This document shows positions 48,837 to 58,287 of a stretch of 64,000 bases of DNA, piece after piece; within the stretch, counting starts at the first letter, position 1, and every line of letters starts with the position of its first letter. The stretch covers positions 62,001-126,000 of the forward strand of contig JARFJB010002414.1 in the NCBI GenBank assembly GCA_036346205.1. Direction: 5' to 3'. The stretch comes from Vesta saturnalis. Taxonomy: Eukaryota > Arthropoda > Insecta > Coleoptera > Lampyridae. A program made the translations under genes and the position numbers. A model generated the notes under the pieces. The model searched no databases. It saw nothing but the letters and a program-made list of their open reading frames with translations, and had not been told where the DNA came from.

Positions 48837-49143
48837 AAAAAGCAATAACTGGAAATACAGAAGTATGCTGGTATTAGACGGTTCACACCAACCTCAAATC
48901 TGATTATATGTCAAAATTAATTTAACGCTTGCCACATTTAATTCAAAAATTAATAGGAAAACTGTATAATAATAGAAGGAACCTATTGAATTTTGAGTGA
49001 AGAAGTAGGGTTCCGCCGTATTATAACTTACACATACATTTTTTAGGGTTATCGTTCAATTGAAATAAAATATTTTCATCAAATTTCACAAAATAATTTG
49101 ATACAACTAAAAAATCCTCATTTTTAATATATATATTATTTTT

Positions 49144-49145
<2 letters not shown>

Positions 49146-49198
<53 letters not shown>
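49146..49198. repeat. (TA)n tract with palindromic flanks
   Basis: TA repeat flanked by ATTATTTTTCC on the left and GGAAAATAAT on the right, so the whole 49134-49210 can fold into a hairpin. Confidence 0.9.
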
Positions 49199-49199
<1 letters not shown>

Positions 49200-51114
49200 A
49201 AAATAATTAAAGATTATAAAATAATGTAATCCGTATCACACTGTAATGAATCTGTCCTACGGTGCACACACTGATACAAAATATGTTTGGTGTTGAACGT
49301 AGATTTTCAATAGAGGTTCTAGTTTGAAAATATTCAACTTTTGTGTTAGAATGGAGGAAGAAGAGGAATTTGACTTTCAAGTGATAGAAAAGCCGGACAT
49401 AAACAAAAGCCCGCCGATGTTATAATTTGGTCAGCCTTAGAATTCTTGAGTGTCTTTACTCTTCATGTTGGGAAAAGTTAAATAAATTCTTTGAATGGTT
49501 GTAGGTGTGTATGAAATAGCAGATGTTATTCTGCTTTTGCTTAAAAAAGCACATTCCTCTTCAACGTAGCAGATTACTAGAGTAATAAAGTGTTGAAGAT
49601 CGCTTGCTGATACGTCCGTTGCGTAATAACACTCTTGATAACTAAATAGATCGCACGCAGCCCCATTGAAAGCCCTTGGCACATGCCTCGTACCTGGTGT
49701 GCATATGCCATAAACCGGTGTGGAAGAAGGATTATGTCATGTGTGAAATATTTCGAAAGAGCATACTGTACTTACTAAAAAAAAGTTAATAAAAAAAAGG
49801 AATAATATTAAATGTTCAATAAATCCTGACTCATGGTAGAATCGTTATTTAAAAGAATTTCGGGGTGGTTAAAATGTATTAAATTTTTATTTGCGTAAAT
49901 CTCGCTTACATCGGAGCGGAAAATTGCGCCCAACAAACTGTTAAAAAAATAAACGGTTGGAGGATTTTGAATAGGTTTTATTAACATAATAAAAAAAATA
50001 CATATTAAACATAATACCTACCATTACAAGATATGTATTTTAGGCTGCAACGTTTTAGTAATCAATACCCCCACATACTTAAAGTGGTCCAAAACATTTG
50101 TCGGTATGATAAATGCATGTAAGTTAATCGACAAAGTGTAAAATGTATGTGTTAATTTTATATACTATCGTCGTTTTAGTAATGCATTAAACCACATAAA
50201 CATTTTTAGTAGATAGAGCACGGAAGTAATCGTGACAGAGATAAAATACAAGTATTCGTGACTGTTTGAAAACGTTATATTTTATTCTTACACGTTTATA
50301 TTGCAGCAATAGTTAAACGTTATCATATCCAATTTGTATAACGTATATTTTTTTAAGTATTCCCATTTTAGTTATTTTATACATCATTTTTATTGTAAAT
50401 TGTAACGATGAAAGACTATTTTGGTTGATTCTATCTGTGATGTGTGTTGCCTAATCCAAACTCGGCATTGTTTTAACTGAACTGGCAAAACAGTAAATTT
50501 GTAATGGAAATAAATAATTTATATTAATTTGTTTTATAAAAATGTGTAAATTAGAAGTTATCGCATTAGGGTAAGTAAAATTTAACTGTTACACTAGGAT
50601 ATATACGTATTAACTACAATTCTGATTTAATTCATACAAACTTGGTGATTCATAGAGATACTGTATTAGATTTTATTATGTATGAGACTTTAACACATAG
50701 ATGGCAATAAGTAAGCATATTATACGGGGGAAACCTATATAGCAATTTGACAAGCTTTATTAACATCATATTATGTTTAATCCAGATATTGCTAGCCATT
50801 TGAAATCTTAACATTTTATAAATAAAAAGCGTGGTTATGGTTTTATACATTTTGAATTATTGTAGAAACAGAATGTTAATTGAATTAAACACAATTTGTT
50901 ACATTCACTCAATTCACTGTGTCTATTTAGTACACAATCATAACATGTATGTTTTAAAATTAACTACATGTATAGAGAGGACACTAATTTTGCATTTGTT
51001 TAAATGGGACACTCTGAATATTATTGATTGCGTTTTTAAATTCTGCGCACTTTTTCTATCCCAACAATATAACACACAATAGGTTACGCGAGGATGAACC
51101 ACTATGCCAAAAAT
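49199..51114. other. Non-coding interval, one tiny open frame
   Basis: No family recognised. A 24-codon frame at 49351-49425 starts MEEEEEFDFQVIEKPDINKS in an ordinary AT-rich context and could be a first exon, but nothing supports this further. A minus-strand frame at 49437-49682 is open for 81 codons without recognisable features. Confidence 0.35.
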
Positions 51115-51245
51115 GTGACAGTATTTCGCAAATAGTGTGATTTCAAGATTTCATGATTTCCAATATTTCGCATTATTGCGCAATATTTCGCATGATTTCG
51201 CAAGATTTCGCGCGATTTCGCAGGATTTCGCGTTATAGTGCATGA
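51115..51245. repeat. Short ATTTCGC repeat cluster
   Basis: The word ATTTCGC occurs seven times between about 51121 and 51231, mostly as part of GATTTCGC or ATATTTCGCA at ~10 to 20 bp spacing. It is a small degenerate satellite rather than a coding region. Confidence 0.7.
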
Positions 51246-51387
51246 TTGCAGAATAAAAACTACATATTTTGCATGAAAATGAAGCTTTTAATTTATACAA
51301 CATACAAGTACTAAAATATATAAAAGCTTGATAATATCACAGATATACACATATCTGTGAATATTATCTCAAACACTGACCGTAATT

Positions 51388-52420
51388 TTAGAGAAAGTCT
51401 TTTAAATTCTTCTTGACATTTTTGAAGGCTTTTCTATATTTACTATCAGCTCTTCTTATCTGAAAAGGTCCATTGCCCTCCAATAAAATTGGACCATAAA
51501 AATAAATTTGTTGTCGACAACCTGTTTGTCTTCCTCTTTGGGCCAAACATATTTGTCCAATTCTAATTTTAAAATTTAACTTCACTTGTGGTTTCATTTA
51601 CTATCTCTGTTATTCTTCCAATATACCAACTTTTGTAGCATACCGCATAATAACCTTCCTTTTGAAGGTCAATATCGTTATTGCCTGAAATGAGATCATC
51701 GTCAATATTTGTAGTAGACTCCTCATCCTCCACTGAACTTTCATCTTCTAGTTCACTGTAGGCACTATATTGGCCTGATTCAGAATCAGATGTTTCTCTA
51801 CTTCGGTTTACTGATCGATTTCTTCCGAAGTTTTTCGAGAGTGTTTTAACGTTTGTTTTAATGTAGCATTATCTAGGTCTTTAAGGCAACTTCCTTTATT
51901 TTTCTTTAATTTTCTTGAATTACTCATTCCCTTACATCGTTTTAGCCGATCTGTGGACAACGAGATCTCTTCTCGAAATATAGCCAACATAAGGTTGATT
52001 TTTTTACCGTGACCTCTTTATTTTTAATTTAAGTTGAAGAACAGACCTATCCGTGATTAGTTTCTTGCCTGTAAAATCTTTAAATTCAATTCCTGAAGGT
52101 TTTTAAAGTCAATTTGTTCACTTTCAATGTCCTCTTGGTCTTCTTCATTAACGACTACGTCTACTACCGTTCATTTTGAGTAGTATTACTGTTTCCAGAT
52201 TCAATCCTTCTTCTTCTGGAAGCCAATTTATTACAACAATCGACACCTTATTTAAAGCAGCTTCGCATTCTTCTTTGATAAATGTATGCCCAAGGCTTCT
52301 GCATCTTTAATTGCTTCTTTTTTGCTGTTAATAAAACACATTGTAGATCCTCTTGAGTGGGGATGATTGCATAAGATTTGACGTTTGTGCCTAGCCTCTT
52401 ATTTCTTTCCTTGGAAATAT
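51388..52420 (-). pseudogene. Broken gene of unknown family, transposon-associated type
   Basis: On the minus strand, pieces in three frames can be followed. Near 52330-52390 CNHPHSRGSTMCFINSKKEA and IKDAEALGI; at 51990-51808 a basic stretch with LKRCKGMSNSRKLKKNKGSC; then an acidic run near 51700-51760 and EGYYAVCYKSWYIGRITEI at 51603-51659. After shifts come LELDKYVWPKEEDKQVV near 51520-51560 and GPILLEGNGPFQIRRADSKY near 51440-51500. The last part resembles a small beta-domain found at the C-terminus of many uncharacterised, repetitive insect proteins. I cannot name the family. Several frameshifts and stops make it a pseudogene. Confidence 0.5.
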
Positions 52421-52559
52421 GAAGGAATCTCTTAAAACAATTTTTTTGCTATAAACCTCGTAATAAATTTGATCAAAACAAAAGACTCAAATATGAGACT
52501 TGATTAAAACATTAAAATAATAGTTAAGGTAGATTCAAACCAACACGAGACGACGCAAA

Positions 52560-52657
52560 CGGGAGGGAGGGAGAGAGAGCGAGAGAGAGGAGAGAGAGAG
52601 AGCGAGAGAGCGAGAGAGCGAGAGAGAGAGAGAGAGAGCTAGAGAGAGAGAGAGAGC

Positions 52658-52698
<41 letters not shown>
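52560..52698. repeat. (GA)n tract
   Basis: About 140 bp of GAGA repeat with scattered C and T substitutions, directly before the hAT remnant. Confidence 0.95.
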
Positions 52699-52699
<1 letters not shown>

Positions 52700-53548
52700 T
52701 ATTGGATGAATTGGTTGGTAATAGGGTTCCTAGAGCATCTGCTACAAGGTGGAACTTTAAAATTAGAACCGTTAACACTGTATATGAATACAGAGAAGCA
52801 CTTATAGAGTGTGTATGGAAAAAATACAATCCACATCCAGACAATCTGATACCATCAGAAAGGCAGGTGCACTTTTAAGGCTACTTCATGACTTTAAATT
52901 TGTTTTTTGGTTGACAGTGTTTCATCGTGTAATACCTTACGTTGATATTTTATATTCCCAGATTAAAAAAGGGGCTACTGATTCCGATACCATAAAACGA
53001 TGCATTATTGAGTTTGAAAAAAATATTCAAAAAGAAAGACAGACTATTATAGAATCCGAGTTAGCAGATATTGATGAAAGTCAAGCTAGGAAAAGAAGGA
53101 ATACAGAGGAGACAAATTCTTGTTTCCACGACATTTGGAAATGGCACACTTATTTTCGGAGGAAAATTTTGAAACATATTCATCAAATTTTCCTATGCTA
53201 CATTTAAATTCAGCAATTCGAGACTTTCCATTTTTAGATAAAAACAAATTAAAGACAGAATAGGAAATAATACCAGAAGAACAGATTTTCGAGGAGTTTC
53301 CGGAGCAGTCCACTTACTTAAATTTTTAATTGAAAATAATTTGCAAACAGATTTTTCAAACATTTTCAGCGCTACAAGCAATTGTTACGATGCCCATGAC
53401 AACCGCAGAAGCGGAACGTTGTTTCTCCACATTAAAGCGAATAAAAAATTTTCAATACAAAACTTGTTTGTCAAATATAAAAACTATGATATATTTAATT
53501 ATTATAAGTTTTTGTTATGAACGAATAAGTTCAAAGGTAAATATGTAA
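52699..53548 (+). pseudogene. hAT-type transposase, C-terminal half
   Basis: The reading starts ILDELVGNRVPRATRWNFKI and RTVNTVYEYREALIECV (about 52705-52815), the T-R-W motif region of hAT transposases. The frame 52809-53207 has LLRLLHDFKFVFWLTVFHRV, VDILYSQIKKGATDSDTIKR. After shifts come LLKFLIENNLQTDFSNIFSA near 53315-53375 and, at 53375-53450, VTMPMTTAEAERCFSTLKRI, the hAT C-terminal dimerisation motif. This is the lineage close to zinc-finger MYM-type and P52rIPK-like proteins. Frameshifts and the missing N-terminal half make it inactive. Confidence 0.85.
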
Positions 53549-53910
53549 TTAAAAATTATTATTAATTTTATTAAATACATAAATAAAAGTTCACCTCGAG
53601 TGATTGAACCTACGACCTGTACTTTTAGAGTACCGCGCCAAAATTCACCAAGGTTCAACAATCGATGCAAATTTTGTCTTTATGTATATAGAACTGATGT
53701 AAATTCTAAATAGGCTCACATTTCATTAATATAAGTAATTTGATTTTAATCTCATTATATTTAGAATTTACATCAGTTCTATATACATCAAGACAAAATT
53801 AATTGGGCTTGAACTTAGTGTAGACGGTACTGTTATCGAGTTCGAAACTATGAGGTATTTTATGTATTTAATAAAGTTAATAATAATTTTTAATATGATA
53901 TATTTATCTA
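53545..53910. repeat. Fold-back element with tRNA-like sequence
   Basis: The two halves are inverted copies: AATTTTGTCTTTATGTATAT near 53671 is reversed near 53784-53803, and TTATTAAATACATAAATAAA near 53567 is reversed near 53856-53875. A segment in the left half, read on the minus strand, contains GGTACTCTAAAAGTACAGGT and CGTAGGTTCAATCACTCGAG, resembling the anticodon and T arms of a tRNA with a B-box-like word. The right half has a diverged counterpart (GGTACTGTTATCGAGTTCGA). It is probably a non-autonomous repeat. Confidence 0.6.
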
Positions 53911-54001
53911 TAAAAACAACTGTTTGGCGACACCGAGGTACACAGCGAAGTAAATTACTTCATTTCTAATTTCTTAATAAATTCCATTAATTTCTACGAT
54001 C

Positions 54002-54138
54002 TTATAGTCCAAAATAAGTCTCTTTGGGCGTGGCTCCCAAAACAGTTTTTGCCTCCGGCGGCGGTTTACTAGCGGCACTCTCTTTTAGTGTAAAGTTGTG
54101 CACCTTTAAAGTATCAAACCACGCGCTGCCACTGATGC
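54002..54138 (-). CDS. Possible terminal exon of a minus-strand gene
   Basis: On the minus strand, after an acceptor-like AATATATAG, a frame of 45 codons ends with TAA at 54002-54004. It contains SGSAWFDTLKVHNFTLKESA and SKPPPEAKTVLGATPKETYF. It uses GC-rich codons unlike the flanks, which suggests real coding sequence. The exon would need one preceding base to start, matching the THAP-like exon at 57650 that ends with one leftover base. The protein family is not recognised. Confidence 0.4.
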
Positions 54139-54817
54139 CTATATATTTGTCAAGAATTTTTTTACTTTTTATTATTCTATTCTTAGAACAAATGTTTTGC
54201 AAGAATCACCGATATTTACAATGTGCCGCAATTACAACATTATGTCCCACAGAGTAGATATATTTAGCTGTGCGCTAAGGTTCTTAATTTCTCAATTACA
54301 ATACCTGTAAATAAAATATAAACATATTCTGTAGTATGAAGTGGCAGATTTATATTTTGATATCATTCAATTGTTTCGTTACTTTTTTAAACATGTTTCT
54401 GATAAGTCGTGCTACTGCGTATGTAATTTAGTTTAATTAAATTATACTGTTATTGGATATTTTTCTGTTAGACAATAAATCCTATTATTATTATTATTAT
54501 TGCTACTTAAGTAGGCAACATAGCACGATTACTTTTGACAGGACGATGTCAAATTAACTTCTTGTTATTTTGACAAATGTGAATACACTACAGAAAAAAA
54601 ATCATGGCCTGCTCTAATGCAAAATACGATTGAACATAGTATGTCAGATATATGGGGGCAATATACATGCTTAGAGTTCCTATATAGGCAGAGTAGCGCA
54701 ATTGACGTCATTTTTACTGCAGAAAAGGGCGGGAAATTTGAATTGCAGGAAAAGTCCGTACCCATGCTGGTTCAATATAGTCTCTTTTTTTCTGACTTTC
54801 AAAACGAGTTGTATGTA
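54139..54817. other. Non-coding interval, possibly intron
   Basis: Contains a short (TTA)n run near 54484-54503 and no recognisable gene. If the minus-strand gene model is right this is part of its intron. Confidence 0.4.
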
Positions 54818-57152
54818 CAGGGTGGCCAACTAAGAATGCGAGGTACTGTATCTGGGAAACTATCCATCGTAGAAGCTTGCGCAAAAAAAAGTTATTACTA
54901 AAACGGCCAATACAAAAACCTGGAAAGTTTCTGAAATGGCCGCTAGGGGGCGTAACTGCAATCTTGAATCTAAAAAAGTGATGTTTCTGTGAATTCTGCT
55001 ATATTAACCTAATAAAAAAATAACTGACCTTTAAAGTCGAGGATAATCTGAACTTTTTTTGTTTGGCACTTTTGACGTATGTCTAAAAATAAAGGTTTCT
55101 TAAATAACCCCTGTATCGTCGAAACGCTAAGCCGATTTTAACAATCTTGGGCGCGTTGAAATCAGCTATTCTTGGGCTACAAATGTTATAATATTTGAAG
55201 TTTTGTTAGTTTCACATGTCGTCGCTAGAGGGCTTTGTTCGACATTCCGACAGAAACGGTTAATTTTCGCAAAAAAATGAAATGCATTGGTATGACTTTT
55301 TTTCATAAACAAGTAGCTAAATGATGCCTAAATAAGCTCGCGAAAACCGCATCTCGATATCTTGTTCCTAACCTAAAATATCGGCCAAAGAAAACTATAC
55401 GGAAATCCCTTAAATTTTTATTTTTAACTATATTTTTTTGGAATTGTTTTCGGCCCTAAAAAGGACCGAAATGCTGACCATCACGCTCTATGCATTGCTG
55501 AAGCCTCTCATGACTAGACAAAATTGCAGCTTCAATTTCGGCTCTCGGTATCTTACGTATTGCGTTACGAATCCGGTTTTTCATATCTTCTCTAGTAGTA
55601 GGTTGAGTCCGAAACACGATGTTCTTTAAGCGCCCCCATAAATAAAAATCGAGACAAGTTAAGTCAGGCGATCGCGGAGGCCATGGAAACAGACTTCCTC
55701 TTTCAATCCACCGCTGTTGAAATGCTGCATTAATATGCTCTCACACATTAATAGCAAAATGTGTTGGGAAACCATCCAACTGCAAAAACAATTTTTGCCT
55801 TGTTTCCAGAGGCACACCTTCCAACAACAACGGCAATTGATTAGCCAAAAACTCAAGAAATACATTGCCATTTAGGAGTTGCTCGAAAAAATATGGCCCA
55901 ATAATTCTGCCTCCCAGTATGCCACACCATAAATTTAAACTCCAACGTTCTTGGCGCTGAACTTCACGCAACCAATGGGGATTTTCTGCAGACCAATAAT
56001 GCATATTGTGCAGATTGACTCTCCCGTCACTACTGAAGGTGGCTTCATCGGTCCAAAGAATTTGAAATAAAAATTCTCTATTTTCGCGTATCATGTCTAA
56101 CATCCAATGGCAATAGTCTAACCTTCGATCAAAATCTTCCTCTTTCAAAGCCTGATGCAAAACGACATGGTATGGGTGCATCCTTAAAGTAATTAAAAAA
56201 AGTTTAAAGGAATACCTATATATTTTGATCGCCATTAGAACTTACCTATGGTCCTTCAAAATATTTTGAACCGTTGTCCGTGATATGCCCAACTCTGTGG
56301 ATAATGCTGTTTTGCTAACATGAGGATTTCCTTCAATATAACCCAGTACACGATTAATATTTTCTTGTGTTCTTCCAATTCTTTGACGTTGAAACGTAGG
56401 CCGAAAACTACCATTGGCTCGTAAGCTCGCCACTAATCGGGGAAAAACTCTTACATCGCAAAGACGCCGATTTGGATATCGAGCCGCGTAAACTCTTTTA
56501 GCTACTGCGGCATTCTGAAGACGTTCAAAATAAACCGCAAGCATATCAGCAGCTTCATTATTCGTAAAACAACTATTGACAATTTGAGGATTATGTATGT
56601 TTTGTTTAGGTATCTGTTTCCATTGCCTGCTTCTATTAATTGTATTTTTCGTATACATCCATAGTGAATATGCATTTAAACAAACAAAAAATAGGCCTTT
56701 CGTATAACTTTTAGCATTGCTTACTTGCCCGTGGTAATTTCAAAAAGGGTGATTTTATTCTGGTGAATAAATTTACAAACATTTAAAATCGCAATTTCTA
56801 GGTAACCTATTCAGAGCCGAAATTGAAGCTGCAGTTTTGTCCACCTTTGAATACCACCCACCACTTTATTTTTATAGATACGTCAAAAAGTGCCAAACAA
56901 AAAAAGTTCAGATTATCCTCGACTTCAAAGATCAGTTATTTTTTTATTAGGTTAATATAGCAGAATTTACAAAAACATCACTTTTTTAGATTCAAGACTG
57001 CACTTACGCCCCCTAGCGGCCATTTCAGAAACATGAAAATATTTTCCAGGTTTTTTGTATTGGCCGTTTTAGTAATAACTTTTTTTTCCGCAAGCCTCTA
57101 CGATGTATAGTTTCCCAGATACAGTACCTCGTATTCTTAGTTGGCCACCCTG
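54818..57152 (-). mobile_element. Nearly intact mariner-like (DD41D) element
   Basis: TA flanks both ends (54816-54817 and 57153-57154). The inverted ends start CAGGGTGGCCAACTAAGAAT and stay similar for about 265 bp (54818-55083 against 56880-57152). Between them is one minus-strand transposase with an intron and one premature stop. At 2,335 bp, with both ends present, it is the best preserved DNA transposon of the window. Confidence 0.92.
55456..56658 (-). pseudogene. DD41D mariner-like transposase with intron and one stop
   Basis: Minus strand, ATG at 56658. Exon 1 ends at 56246, a 63-nt intron (56245-56183) has GTAAGT at its start, a CTAAT branch-like word and a pyrimidine-rich TTACTTTAAG end, and exon 2 runs from 56182 to the TAG at 55456. 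Splicing keeps the frame (ILKDHR then MHPYHVVL). Domains: helix-turn-helix N-terminus (ERLQNAAVAKRVYAARYPNR; VSKTALSTELGISRTTVQNI), first Asp in ILWTDEATFSSDG, second in LQLDGFPTHF, third in SPDLTCLDFYLWG. I count 41 residues between the last two Asp residues, the DD41D spacing. A single TGA after FAINV, just behind the second Asp, interrupts the protein; a CGA to TGA change would explain it. Confidence 0.88.
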
Positions 57153-57649
57153 TACAAATAATTATTAAAACACAAAGTCAAGTCGTTATTTTTTATTTCA
57201 AAAATACAAGCTAGTTATTTAACATTTTTTAAGTGCACGCATAGCAACAATTTTGCTACTTCTAACAAACTCGGTAGATTTAATTTTTTGACCTATTCGT
57301 TGTTATATATTTTTAATGCAAAAAAACCTGGTTCTAAAAAATAAATTTACATGTTTTTCTCGAGAATTAGCATGACAAATACTTACATTAAAAGCACAGT
57401 GCAAAAGAAATTATTTTAAAATGTCTTCTTAATGAATCTACTTAATAAGTCTAACTTGAATTTTCTAAAATATTCTTCGGCACTCAGGAAATAATGGAAG
57501 ACTTCTAACTTGGGATAAATTAAAACATTCTCCTTATAACTTATAACTGATCGTCATTAAAATGTACCTGAAAAGACAGTGTAATAAGAAATACAAATTG
57601 TAACGAAATAGTATCCATATTATGATTTTTAATACCGAAACAATATTAC
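57153..57649. other. Non-coding interval, possibly intron
   Basis: AT-rich sequence without a recognised feature, between the DD41D element and the THAP-like exon. Confidence 0.4.
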
Positions 57650-57874
57650 CTATCGCACAAATTGAAGCCCTTGCCGGCAATTCCCTTCTGTTAATGAAAT
57701 TTAACCACACTTTTCTTCTTTGGTCATCATTTTTGGCTATGTGTACATTAAACAATCGATAGCCGCCTTCACTACGATTCCTGCATTCAGGAACACAACC
57801 CGGAATTTTTTTTGGATAACTCTTGAAATAAATCTTCAATTCATTCGCACTGACAGCTGATAACTAAGAGGTCA
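57650..57874 (-). CDS. THAP-like zinc-finger exon
   Basis: On the minus strand a frame open from just after a TAG at 57854-57856 encodes KIPGCVPECRNRSEGGYRLF, then DQRRKVWLNFINRRELPARA and SICAI, ending at a donor-like ATAG|GTAATA (57650/57649). The pattern Cys-x3-Cys, a following GYRLF, RRKVW and a later Cys is that of THAP DNA-binding domains. The last metal ligand (Cys-x2-His) is not completed in this exon, because the next codon begins with G. No in-frame ATG is present: the residue before PGC is Ile (ATT). Upstream, ATGGCGGC at about 57894 opens only a 9-codon frame. It may be a damaged gene start or an internal exon. Confidence 0.5.
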
Positions 57875-57882
57875 TGAGGTCA
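57869..57882. promoter_or_regulatory. Direct repeat of AGGTCA with 2-bp spacer
   Basis: AGGTCA-TG-AGGTCA is a perfect DR2 arrangement of nuclear-receptor half-sites. It lies between the THAP-like exon and the heparanase gene, about 400 bp upstream of the heparanase ATG. The regulatory role is an inference from the motif only. Confidence 0.3.
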
Positions 57883-58287
57883 CTAGCCGCCATTTTAACT
57901 CTAAATTAACTGCCAAACCAATTGCAATACTCTGTCTATATAGGAACTCTATACATGCTTACATCAAAGCGTCATCTACTTAATATAAATTTCATTTCAT
58001 TAGTTTCCACACAGTATAGGGGTAGATATACTGTGTTTTCAAAATAAGTCATTAGGTTATATATTAAAAAAATTGAAGTGTCATAAATTTATTTTGAAAA
58101 TTTTTGATTACAGATTATTTTAGGGATCTAGTTCCTATACATAGGATTAAAAATACAATGGTTTTGATTAAAGGACTTCAACTAATGGTTCCGTGTTTTA
58201 AATCAGTTTGTCAGTTCAATTAATTACTCATGTCAAGTTTATACATTTAGAATTATTTCAGGTTCTATTTTACAGAATCTTCTCTCT

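Noticed and set aside
52524..52844. Ser/Leu-repeat minus-strand frame
   Set aside because: Translation of the GA tract.
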